From the NCBI RefSeq assembly GCF_001293395.1, contig NW_015438392.1, positions 62,001 through 126,000 of the forward strand: DNA of 64,000 bases, in the 5' to 3' direction. This DNA comes from Leptomonas pyrrhocoris (taxonomy: Eukaryota; Euglenozoa; Kinetoplastea; Trypanosomatida; Trypanosomatidae). Shown here in pieces: positions 1 to 9,800 of the stretch. A program made the position numbers and the translations under genes. Position 1 is the first letter of the stretch. Each line of letters starts with the position of its first letter. The notes under the pieces were generated by a model. The model was not told where the DNA came from and ran no database searches. It saw only the letters and a program-made list of their open reading frames with translations.

Positions 1-758
1 CCGCCACCTGCGCTGACGTACACGGGCGTGTTCGGCGGGAAGTGCCCGTGATGCCCGGCGGCAGCGGCGGCGGCATTTCCGTATGACAGTGCGCCGTGCC
101 GGCCCCCCGATGTGAAGAGTCCGTTGCTGCCGTACAGACTGGGCGGTGCCGGTGTGCCGCGCCCACTGCTCGCCGCCGATTGGGAGTAGGGGGACGGACC
201 AGCTCCTTGGCTGCCGTGGCGAGAGCGGCTGCCTCCTACCCTCTCACGATGGTACTGCTGACTAGCGTCGCCGCTGCCGGCGCGGGTGCCACGCCCGGCG
301 AAGCGCGGCTCGGAGCGCCTGCCCTGACTCGAGCCGACCACCCCATCTCCGCCAGTACTCGAAGTGGGGTTGCTGTTTGTGGCGTCATGGCCAGTCGTCG
401 CGGTCGGCGAGGTTCGGGAGCCGCTGGGGAGCCCGCTGCTACTGCCGTGCCGTCGACGCACGCGTGTCGTGAACTGCGGCACGTTGGCCGACGTCGGCGT
501 CGTTAGACGCGAGCTGTTGCCGGTGCTCGTGTGGGAGTTGCGGCGGGGGTCGCCGAGACAGAGGTCTTCCGGGCTGGGCGGACTGGGCAGGTCGGCCGCT
601 GCGGCGGTAGTGGCAGCCGCCGTCCCGGCGTGCTGCGCGTTACTCTCACGCGGGGTGCGGTAGTAGTACTGCACGGCAGTCGCGTCCGCGGCGGGCTGTG
701 ACGCGGGGCGCGCGTCGCCGTCGGCGCTGCCCCGTGGAGGCGCACCCGGCTGACTCAT
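1..758 (-). CDS. 5' part of an unknown Ser/Gly/Thr/Ala-rich protein, cut by the window edge
   Basis: The reading frame starts at ATG 756-758 (MSQPGAPPRGSADGD...) and stays open for about 252 codons to the window edge, so the C-terminus is missing. I translated it by hand and found no stop. What is visible is disordered: Ala/Thr/Pro runs, then Ser/Gly/Arg-rich sequence with scattered tyrosines, and no domain, signal peptide or membrane segment. Such composition is common in trypanosomatid RNA-binding and cytoskeletal proteins, but no function can be given. The start is supported by a polypyrimidine tract on the coding strand at 801-828 followed by a CAG acceptor at 793-795, giving a 5' UTR of about 34 bases. 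Other frames are also open here because of GC bias; this one has the splice signal and the expected position. Confidence 0.7.
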   Translation of the reverse strand, partial: MSQPGAPPRGSADGDARPASQPAADATAVQYYYRTPRESNAQHAGTAAATTAAAADLPSPPSPEDLCLGDPRRNSHTSTGNSSRLTTPTSANVPQFTTRVRRRHGSSSGLPSGSRTSPTATTGHDATNSNPTSSTGGDGVVGSSQGRRSEPRFAGRGTRAGSGDASQQYHRERVGGSRSRHGSQGAGPSPYSQSAASSGRGTPAPPSLYGSNGLFTSGGRHGALSYGNAAAAAAGHHGHFPPNTPVYVSAGG

Positions 759-792
759 CGCAGAAGTCTCTCTCAACGAGCGTCACGCTTGT

Positions 793-828
793 CTGTTGCG
801 GGTGGAGAGCGGCGAAGAGGAGAGAAAA
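793..828 (-). promoter_or_regulatory. Probable spliced-leader acceptor of the leftmost gene
   Basis: On the minus strand a C/T-rich tract (828 down to 801) is followed by the first AG at 793-794, in a CAG context, 34 bases before the ATG. This is the usual trypanosomatid trans-splicing arrangement. Inferred by eye. Confidence 0.55.
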
Positions 829-1880
829 CTGATCCTGATGCGCGGAATCACAGAAAACAACGAGAACAACAACAAAGCGGCCAACGTCAACGAGTACAAC
901 TCGACTGGGGAAATAGAGGAAAAAGACAGAGAGGGAAGAGGGACTGCTGCGGTGCGTTCGGTGTCCGCCCTTCGACGATCCACACGGTTGCGCGGTACCA
1001 CCAATCCACTCTCCTCCTCCTCCTCTAAAGAGCAATAGCAACAATAAATCAAGGAAGCGAAAGAGAAGGCGGAGTGCGTCGCAGAATAGAAAAAGAGTTC
1101 TCCCGTGGAAGCGGTGCTTCGGCAAAAAACCACACACCCGCACCCGCTGCAGCTTTTGGCCTCTTCGTTCGCCGTGCGCAGGCGTGTGTGCGTGCACGTC
1201 GCTCAGCGTGTTGTCGCGACGGGCAGTGCGGACCGGCAACGGCAGCGAAGACAGCAACCGGAGGATTGAAGCGCAAGCCGAGGGAGACACACAGAAGCGG
1301 AAGGACGAATGAACGGAGCGGAAGTGCAGCGACGCAGAGGGTAGGCGGGAGAAGCGCAATCAGAGCAAGATATTAAGATACAAAATACATAACACTATAT
1401 ATATATAAGTAAGTGAATGAAATCTTTTGAAAGCCAAACAAGACTGCTGCTCCTTCGTCGTATCTCCTGAGGTAGAGACGGTGCGACAGAGATCGAGATA
1501 GGGGGGGGGGGGAGGGAACGGATGACGCGAGGGCAGCACAACAGAAGGGAAACAGAGAAACTACAGTAAAGATGGCTGAAACGAGCGAGCGAGCGGAGAG
1601 GGAGGAGCGGCCCCCGCCAGGAGCTGCCCGCTACGACGGACGAGTGTCTGTGTTGCTAGAGATCTGGGAGGGTAATCAGGCACTTACACACGCACATACA
1701 TATACATATGTATGTATTATAACAGTAAGAGAGGTATACAAGTATATATATGTAGGTGTGTGTGTGTGTGTGTAGCGGTGTTTAACGATGAAAGTAGGTC
1801 GAGGCGCGCAAGCACATCAATCCTGTCTCAACGACTCTTGACGGTGCAGCGGCACGTCACGTAGAAACGACAGCGGACGG

Positions 1881-1881
<1 letters not shown>

Positions 1882-1917
<36 letters not shown>
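1882..1917. repeat. (TG)18 microsatellite
   Basis: A perfect TG dinucleotide run of 36 bases, the longest in the window, in the spacer between the two leftmost genes. Confidence 0.95.
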
Positions 1918-1919
<2 letters not shown>

Positions 1920-2509
1920 TCGAAGATGTAAATCAAGGGAAGAGAAATGCGGATAATTGAAGTAAACATCAACGCCATTATAAAAGTACTAGCAGAGTGC
2001 GTTGTGGAGATTGCTGTGGCGGGCTGGGGCTAGACACGCCCTCTCCGCCCCCCCCCCCCCACGTTCCGCAAGCGGTGCGCAGCACTGGGCACCGTTGATG
2101 TACATGCTTATATGAAGGGGCTGACGGCGGCAAGCGAACATAGCACAGTTCTTATTCCCTTCTTTTCTTTTTTTGGGGTAAAAAGAGGATCTGCGAATTC
2201 GGCCTCGACGTGTCACTTCGCGCACGACGACATCGGCTGCTACTCCTCCACGTATCTATCAATAACAGCTGTATATATATATATACATGCTGAAAGAGCG
2301 TTGCACAGAGCCGCCGCAAGGATGAACCCCTCCTCCTTTCAGCCACGTCGCGGCGGCGGCAGTGCTGCCCTCAAAACAAAGAAGAGAGAAACGCCAGCCA
2401 GCAGCTGACATGATTCGCCATCTCTCGGTTCGAGAACAACAAAATATATACGAAACACAAACGTGCTCTATTGGAACCGCGTGCGTGCGTGCGTGTGTCG
2501 TGTGTCGTG

Positions 2510-5500
2510 TTAAAAGAAGAGGTTCAGCAGGAACGCCACCCACACCACCGCGGCTCGCGTCGCGTACACGGCCAGTATCACGCGACCCACGTGTGCGCCC
2601 TCATCGTAGTTCGTAGTGCTGCCGCTGCCAATGTGCAACAGCGTGGTCGCCGCGGTGGTGGTGAGGGGAGACCCTTCCAGGCCGCTGGAGGGGTAGGAGA
2701 AGGCTGCCGTCAGCCACGTGTGCGGGAGAGCACCGTCTTGCGGCGACGTGATAAACCCCGCCGACGACGACCACCACGAAGGCGGCTGCGCACGCCACAT
2801 CAACTCCACACTGCGCTCATCCACAACGGCCAGCTCCACCAAGGTCAGCGCGAGGGCCACGACAACGCACCACAGTCGCGGCTCCAACAGCACGTGCAGG
2901 TACAATGAGACCGGAACCGCAGGATACGCGACGCGGGCATGGCGATGACCGTGGCGGTGGCGATGATGATGATGATGCCCGCCCGGCGGCGCTGGCAGGG
3001 CAGATCCCGCAACACCGGCAGCGGCGTCACACCGACCACCGCAGCCGCCGCCGCGATCTTCATCGCTTTCGCCCGCCTTCCCACGGCGACCGACGGAGCT
3101 CCACACGTGCTGCAGCGCGTTGCACAGCCACTGCATCGTACGTCGCTCGATGTAGTCGAAGGTGCGCGCGAAGACGTTGTCGGCGGAGAGACGACCTTCT
3201 AGCGCGGTGACGGGCATCAGCAGCAGCGGCGTGGGAAGGGTGAGAAGACGCCCGTTGAGGGTCAGCGCCCCGCGAGGCGAGCGCGCGGCGCCGTCGAGGG
3301 GGCTCGAGGCGGACGACGCGCCGCCGCCGCCCAACCCGCGGCCGCGGTGGCGCCCCGACCGGCCGCTCACACTCCCCGGCGGACTCCACCCACCAGAGCC
3401 GGTCAGCGTCGCCGTGGCGGACAGATGACCGCCAACACCGCCGCCGCCGCCGCCGCGAGAGAGCGAGAGGAGCGAGCCCGACGGAAGTTCGGCGGCGCTG
3501 CTGCTGCTGTTGAAGCCGCTTGCCGAAGCCGCAGCAGCAGCAGCGTCGGGGGAGTAGGCAGCACCACCATCGTGGTAGCGCGTGAGCAGGTCTGCCACCG
3601 ACATGCTGCGGGCGGCGCGGTGCGACGGTGCGGAGAAGGAGGCGCCCGACGGGCTGTAGGTGTCTCGGTTTCCCGTGGCGCCGCGCGTCATGGCGAGGGA
3701 GATGCTGTTCCGCAGCGCGTCGTAGTTGTTGTTGTTGCCGAAGACGTAGCTGCCGCTGGACCGCGCCCCGCCAAGCCCGTCGTAGTCGCCGCCACCGCCA
3801 CCTCCAAGAGGGGAGCCAAGCCGCGGTCCGTGCACCGAGCGTGACGGCATCGCCGCCGCCGCTCGCATCTGCGCCGCTTCAAAGTCCGTGTAGCCATAGC
3901 TGATGCCGCCGCCGGCGCCGCCTCGGAATGTTGTCCCCGCCCGCAGCGGGCTGCGGAGTCCGGGCGCGAGGGTGCGCGACAGCGGGCTGTACTGATGGCG
4001 CGGCATGAAGTACGCCCCGGCACTCCCGCTCGAGTCGTTGCGCTCCTCCTCACACGAGTTGCTGCCGTAGGCGTGGTGATGCGAAGGGCGACTGCCCAAC
4101 CCCGCCCCACCGCCGTCTTGCTGCTGCTGCTGCTGTGCCGCCTCGTCGTACGCGAGCCACCGCCGCCGCTGCGCCGTCCAGTACCGCTCCGCCACGCCCC
4201 ACGGCACCGGCGCGAAGCCCGTGATGACGAGCAGAATGCATAGGAAAACAAAAAGAGAGGCGTGATACGGCTGGAGAAGCGCCAGGACGACGGCGAGGGC
4301 GGGGCGGCCTTGTTGAAGCACCGGCAGCACCTGCGCAGCGGGCAGGGCAGACGTGCGGTTCGTCGTGTTGAGCATCGCGAGCAACAGGACAGCAGCCGTA
4401 GAGCTGGAAAGTCCGTCCTCGGCTTCGCCGGCTTGCAGCTGCGGAAACGGCACTGTTATGGCGATCAACGTGATGAGAGACACCCCTGCCGCCACGCTCA
4501 CGAGAAAGATGTGGATGCGCCGCAGGCAACACAGGATGGACACGAACTTCTTCCGGTAGGTCGCGGCGTCGTACAGCGCGTTGTACCGGCTGCCTCTGCC
4601 ATCGCCCTGGGTGCCGCCACCGCCTGCACCGCCGCGTTTCGGAGTGTCCGTGCCGTGGAGGAGGCGGTTCCACCGCCGGACCCGTCGGGCGTCCTCCTTC
4701 TCCTGGGCGTACCGCAGCTGCTCCTCCAGCGCGTACTGCGCCAGCAAGTCGGCGTGTCGCGCGTGATCGAGGAAGACGCCGTTCGGCTGCTCGACGTAGC
4801 GGTGCGCGTGCAGCGGGGGTCGGCCGCCGTTGGCGTGGTCCGCCGTGAAGACGGGAGGCCGCTGACCCAACGCGTCCTCCGTGCTGCTGCCGTGTCGCGA
4901 CAGGTCATGCTTTGCCGGCTTCCCGAGCTCGCTTTGGCTGCTGCTGCTGCCGCTACTACTACCACTGCTGCTGCTACCGCCACCCAAAGACGCCGTGCTC
5001 GACGATGTCGCCTCTGCGGTGTGCGCCGTCTCGCGAGGGGGATGCAGCGGGTTTGGCTGACCAGCCTCCGCGCTGCTCGCTGCGTCGTCGCTCTTTTGCG
5101 GCCCTGCCGTGACCTTCCGCCGCTTGTGTTCCGCCACAGGTGGGGCGGGTCGACGAAGAGTCTGCCGCACCTCCGCGTCGGGCACCACGCGGCTCCACAG
5201 AAGGTTCACCGACGTCGTACCCGCCCCGCTGCTGCGCACCACCGGGGCGACTGCCGCGAAGGCTGAAGCCTCCTCCGTTCCCTCCTCCACCACCACGGGA
5301 ACGCCGTCGCGACAAGGCACGGCGGCTGCGTTTGTGTTGCTCTGCGCCGACGTCTCCTCCGCCCCCGCCTCGTCCGCCGGGCGCGTCTGCTGCGGTGATG
5401 GTTGTGGTGAGCGTGCCGCGGTGGAAGGGGCTGCGTATCCCGCCACGTACCACGCCTGCAGCTCAGTCGGCACACAATCACCGTTGGCGTCTTCCTCCCC

Positions 5501-6034
5501 CTCCCCTTCCCCCTTCTCGTCGTCGAAGATGGTGTAGCCGTCGTTCTGCGGAAAGGACGGCGACGGTGGGCTGGCGCGAGTCCACACCTCGGCCTCCGCC
5601 ACGCCGCCGCCGTCGCTGAGGCTTCTTCCTCTGCCCCCTTTCCGATCCCGCCGCGGCCGCTCCTCCGCGACGACCTCGAAGACGGCGCTGCGTTGGAAGT
5701 CGAGCGCGCCGCGATCGCGGAAGAAGCGTCGCTCCTGCCGCTCCCGCTGCCGTCGACGCCGCGCCGCCCGCGCCTGGCGCTGCTCGGCCGTCAGCGCAGC
5801 GCCGTCACGTGCCTTGCGGGGGTGCAGGTGGTTCCAGAGCGACGAGGACACCGGAGGGGCGGCCAGCAGGCCCGGGACGGCAGCGAAGAGGCGCTGCAAC
5901 GCGTGGTAGTCCTCGTCGCTTTCGGCCGCGCTGGCGGACGAGGAGGAGGAGGCGAAAGACGCGGCGTCGCTGTCTTCGAACAGCGTCGTCGGGTCGCGGT
6001 AGCCCGCCGCGGCGCCGGCGCGGCTCGACTCCAT
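2510..6034 (-). CDS. Four-pass membrane protein with long disordered insertions, unknown function
   Basis: 1174 residues from ATG 6032-6034. Residues 1-480 are mostly disordered and charged (Ser runs; Arg-rich near 90-105; Gly/Ser linkers). Two hydrophobic segments follow a YRKKF basic stretch at about 505-527 and 590-612. A low-complexity insertion of about 430 residues, rich in Gly, Ser and Tyr, then separates them from a conserved-looking helical piece (about 950-985), a His-rich run near 1030, and two more membrane segments at about 1045-1072 and 1150-1174, the last ending in LLNLFF at the C-terminus. The layout suggests a four-helix core with regulatory loops. No transporter, receptor or enzyme motif was recognised. 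There is no N-terminal signal peptide. Confidence 0.85.
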   Translation of the reverse strand: MESSRAGAAAGYRDPTTLFEDSDAASFASSSSSASAAESDEDYHALQRLFAAVPGLLAAPPVSSSLWNHLHPRKARDGAALTAEQRQARAARRRRQRERQERRFFRDRGALDFQRSAVFEVVAEERPRRDRKGGRGRSLSDGGGVAEAEVWTRASPPSPSFPQNDGYTIFDDEKGEGEGEEDANGDCVPTELQAWYVAGYAAPSTAARSPQPSPQQTRPADEAGAEETSAQSNTNAAAVPCRDGVPVVVEEGTEEASAFAAVAPVVRSSGAGTTSVNLLWSRVVPDAEVRQTLRRPAPPVAEHKRRKVTAGPQKSDDAASSAEAGQPNPLHPPRETAHTAEATSSSTASLGGGSSSSGSSSGSSSSQSELGKPAKHDLSRHGSSTEDALGQRPPVFTADHANGGRPPLHAHRYVEQPNGVFLDHARHADLLAQYALEEQLRYAQEKEDARRVRRWNRLLHGTDTPKRGGAGGGGTQGDGRGSRYNALYDAATYRKKFVSILCCLRRIHIFLVSVAAGVSLITLIAITVPFPQLQAGEAEDGLSSSTAAVLLLAMLNTTNRTSALPAAQVLPVLQQGRPALAVVLALLQPYHASLFVFLCILLVITGFAPVPWGVAERYWTAQRRRWLAYDEAAQQQQQQDGGGAGLGSRPSHHHAYGSNSCEEERNDSSGSAGAYFMPRHQYSPLSRTLAPGLRSPLRAGTTFRGGAGGGISYGYTDFEAAQMRAAAAMPSRSVHGPRLGSPLGGGGGGDYDGLGGARSSGSYVFGNNNNYDALRNSISLAMTRGATGNRDTYSPSGASFSAPSHRAARSMSVADLLTRYHDGGAAYSPDAAAAAASASGFNSSSSAAELPSGSLLSLSRGGGGGGVGGHLSATATLTGSGGWSPPGSVSGRSGRHRGRGLGGGGASSASSPLDGAARSPRGALTLNGRLLTLPTPLLLMPVTALEGRLSADNVFARTFDYIERRTMQWLCNALQHVWSSVGRRGKAGESDEDRGGGCGGRCDAAAGVAGSALPAPPGGHHHHHRHRHGHRHARVAYPAVPVSLYLHVLLEPRLWCVVVALALTLVELAVVDERSVELMWRAQPPSWWSSSAGFITSPQDGALPHTWLTAAFSYPSSGLEGSPLTTTAATTLLHIGSGSTTNYDEGAHVGRVILAVYATRAAVVWVAFLLNLFF

Positions 6035-6805
6035 TGTCGGAGTTGTGAACGTACGTGGACAATCGATTTCTAAAACGGCCTCGTTCTTGCGTCGTGGGTG
6101 GTGAAAGCGTATGTAAATACAAAGACGCGTAGGAGCGTGTGTGTGTGTGTGTGTGGGTGTGACTCGATGAGGCGAAGGCGGTGGAGCCTTCGGTGTCTAG
6201 CGGCGTTACAGCCGGGTGAAGGCGAGGAAGGAAGGAAGGAAGGAGAGAGAGAGGTGAGAAGGGGACCTGTGCTGATGTAGGTGTATCTGTGCTCCCTCCG
6301 CTGAGTATCTCCCCGTGTGTCAGGTCTACCTAGCGTTCTCTATCTCAGTCCGTGTGTGTGTGTGCGTGTGAATGGCGACTGCACTCTGATAGGCGCAACA
6401 GAGGAGAAGAGGAGGGGGTGGGGGTGGGCTGCATTGGACGCTTCGCTGAATGGAGGCGATTGGAGCGATGGGCCGCTGAGAGGGCCAAGTAAAACGCAGC
6501 AGGCGCAGTCTGCGGATCGATCCGGCAGTGCCTGCCATCGAGTACATCGACGCTGAAAACAGCAAAGCCGAATAGAGAAAAGAAAGTAATAGTAGTCCAC
6601 GTGACCCGTGCAGCACGCAAAACACAGCGTGAGTGGAGTCCGCCCTCCGCTTCTCGTTCAGCGTTTCAACTCTCTCCGTTCTCTCTAAAAGGAAAATAAA
6701 CCCCCCTTACAGACACCGAGCGAGTTACACGCGTACACACGCCAGCTCGAAAACGTCGGCCTTTGAGTCGCCCTCCATTCCCCCGAAAAAAAAAAAACAA
6801 GAGAT
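6035..6805. other. Intergenic region
   Basis: Apart from the splice signal, this holds a (GT)n run near 6355, a G-rich patch near 6410-6430, and AT-rich sequence with an A12 run near 6786 just past the stop of the upstream gene. No convincing gene was seen. Confidence 0.6.
6197..6264 (-). promoter_or_regulatory. Probable spliced-leader acceptor of the four-pass membrane protein gene
   Basis: On the minus strand the pyrimidine block 6264-6221 (repeated CTTC and CT units) is followed by its first AG at 6197-6198, about 160 bases before the ATG at 6034. A (GT)n run on the plus strand at about 6137-6154 lies inside the predicted 5' UTR. Confidence 0.5.
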
Positions 6806-9800
6806 CTAAGATAATAAACTCTCCCCAATGGGAGCTTGCATCCAGCCTCTCCGCTGTTCCTGCTGAACTCGCACCACCTCCTCCTGCAATGCAGCCGTGC
6901 GAGGCGGCGAGCTTGGCGACATCAACGGCGCAGCGCGCAGCGGGGCGTGTGACTCAGAGGTCTGCGTGCGCGCTGGACGAGTAGACGAAGGTGGAAGCTG
7001 TGAGGGCGCTGTCGCTGTGTTGATGGAAGCAGCAGCAGCAGCGGCAACGTCGGCACCATCCTTTCCAGATAAGAAAGGCAGTGCCGACGTTGCGGTCGGC
7101 CTCGCGATCGTCTGCGCCGCGGACGCAGGAGCACGTCCGACCCCCTCCTGCTGCCTCGCGGTTTCGCCTCCGCTCCGCTGTCGTCCGCTGCGGCTGTCTC
7201 GTCGGTCGGTGCTCTGCGTGCTGGTTGACGTGCTCGTTAAGCTGTACGCATCCCACTGCTCTGATGGACGCGTCGGTGGACCGCCGCTCCTGTGATGTCG
7301 GTTGGCTGACGCAGGTTCCGTGGCGGGTGACCGCTTCGGTGGGTAGAAGGGCTGCCTTCGCGGATCCCGTGTCGGACTCCGCCGCTCGTGCGACGCGTGC
7401 GGCAGCAGCGACGGGGGAGACCGCAGCAGCGTGCTTTCCGCGGAGCGGGCAGGCAGCGTGACGGCGTACTGACTGCTATCTGGCCCACACGCAGCCGCGG
7501 AGGTGTCCGCCATTCCGTTCCACGACAACATCGGATTCCGCTCTCCTCGAGATTGTTGCTGTGGTGGTGGTTCTGCTCCGTAGATATCCGCAGTCGCGGA
7601 GCGACGATGTGCCCGCAGGGCCGCCGCCAGCGCCTCTCGCACCTCCGCTGAGACGCGCTGCGGCAACACTCCAGACGACATCACCGCCGCATGCGATGAC
7701 CGCTCATCTTCCCGTTGCTGCTGCTGCTGCGGTGGCGCGTTGCGTTTCTTCTTTGGTTTCGACCTTCCCTTTTCGCTGTCACGGCTGTAAGAAGAAGAAG
7801 CAGCGGTTGTGGTGGTGGTGTAGCGCGTCGTGGCGGTGTCGGACGATCCGCTGCCCGTCCTCGCGTTTGCCGCCGCCTGCGGCTGTTGCCTCGCCGCTGC
7901 CCGCTCCGCAGCCGCAGCACGGCGGTATGGCAGGTGCTGCGCGTCCAAGACAGGCCGGGCCCGTGCGGCGGAGACGCGCTCGTGTCGCGCGACCGGTTCA
8001 ACTCGATTCCCCCACCTCGTCTCTGTCAGGCTGGCGGACGAGGAGGAGGAGGAGTTCGTGTGGAGGGACGACGGCAGCGACGGGGACGAGCTACCACCGG
8101 AGGAGGAGGTTGCAGTGACGATGGCGGCTGACGGCCGGTCAGAGCCGAAGTTGCGCGTGGAGGACTGCGAGGCGGAGGTGGGCGGCTGTCGCTGCGGATG
8201 TCCCCGATACTGCTCAGGAGAGTACGCCAGCGTATCCGATCGCCCTACGTATCCATCCAGCCAGTGCGCGTCGTCAACGTTCAGCAACGCGTCTGCAGGG
8301 CTCTGGACAGCTGCTGTGACGGCAGCAGACTCCAGTTGATTCACGAGAGCAGACGCTGTCGTTGTTGCCGCACGACCGGCGTTGCGCTGCTGCTGACGGA
8401 GAATCTTTTGGGATGAGCCGAACTGATAAACCCACTCCAGCACGGCGCTCATGACCGGGTCCCGCACTCGCGACAGTGACGGTGGAGCGGGAGAGGACAG
8501 GTGAGCTGCGCCGTGTGCGAGCGATGGGAGTGCCGCTGCGGCAGCACTGTGCTCTCTCCGCTGGTCCGTCACCGCGGTACTCGCAGCAGCACCCCTACGT
8601 GGACCTTCTCGAAGGTTTTGCTGGGTCACGACAACAAGCAGCTGCAGCAGCGACTGCCGTTGCTCCTCCTCGCGGTCCGCGATCGCCGTGCGCTGCGTCG
8701 CTTCCTGATCCACAAAGTTCGACAGCAACACGCAAAACACCGCATTCGTCGAGGCGGCCGCACGTGCTGTTGACGTCCATTCAACGGCGTGCGGTTGGGG
8801 TGGCGGTAGTGCCGCTGGTAGGGCAGCAGCGGTCCTTGCTCCTGCCTCTGCGATAGCAAAGGGTGTGGGGAACGTTGGCGGCGGCGGAGCGGGAGCTGCT
8901 GCGGCAACAGGAAACGTACTTGTCAGCCCGGTAGTGGCTGCTGCGACGGGGGCGGCTGACAGCGGTTGTGGGGGCGGCACGGTCAACACAGGGATCCCTA
9001 CGGCGTGCGATAAAGGAGCAGGAGGAGGAAGAGAAGGAGGAGGTGGTGGTGGTGGGAGTCGTAGGAGCTCTGCAGTCGCGTCGTCGTCGTCGCCTTCTCG
9101 CTGTTCGCCATGACTCCTCCGTTTTTCTCCTCCCACACCGCCCATGGACGGCGGCGGCGGCAGCGCGGGCAGCAGCAACCGCAGCTCCTCGCCAGCGCCA
9201 CCCTCGACGGACGCGCTCGCCGCTCCCTCCTTGATCTCCTTCTGCTCCTTCGTTGTCCTTCGTATCTCTGCTTCGACAATGACGTCGCGGCGGTCCTCCA
9301 GCTGCATCCGGCTGCTGGGCAGCTCCTCCTGCTGCATCGGCGGTAACCTGCGTGAGCTCCACTGCCGCTGAAGCGGCGCTGCTGTCGTTGCCGCTGTGCC
9401 CGGTGGGGAGAGCAAGTGATGCGCCACAGGACTCAGGTCGAGCACGAGCCGGAGCTCATGCGGTGGTGGCAGCGCTGCTGCTGCGGCGGTGGCGACGGAC
9501 GAGGCGGTGCTCTGCAGAGGGACGACGATCGTGGCGGTGGCGAGGGGGGCGTCGCGCTGCTCACCCCCTCGCTTCTTCCCGCTGCTGCTCAAAGTTGGTG
9601 AAGGTGGATGGGCGTCTGCTGGGGAAGGGACGACGACGTCGGCCGCTGCTGCTGCCGCTCCTGGTGCGTCATGCAACCACGCCATGGACGGCCGCAGCGG
9701 CAACGCCACCCGCTCTCGCTGCGCTTCGTCGTCGTTCGGTACGGCGACATCGATGGAGGCAGGACGGTCGGTGCTGCCCTCCGCAAAGCGCCGCACGGCT

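Larger units (their letters stand above)
759..2509. other. Intergenic region with microsatellites and homopolymers
   Basis: This holds the 3' UTR of the membrane-protein gene and the 5' flank of the leftmost gene. It contains (TG)n arrays at about 1755-1772 and 1882-1917, a G12 run at 1501-1512, a C13 run at 2048-2060, short TA repeats near 1397 and 2271, and purine-rich plus-strand stretches. Short ORFs occur but none has a domain or coding-like composition. Confidence 0.7.

Noticed and set aside
646-1359. 237-codon minus-strand ORF
   Set aside because: It overlaps the leftmost gene's start in another frame and covers its splice signal; Arg/Ser/Leu composition from pyrimidine tracts indicates a UTR shadow.
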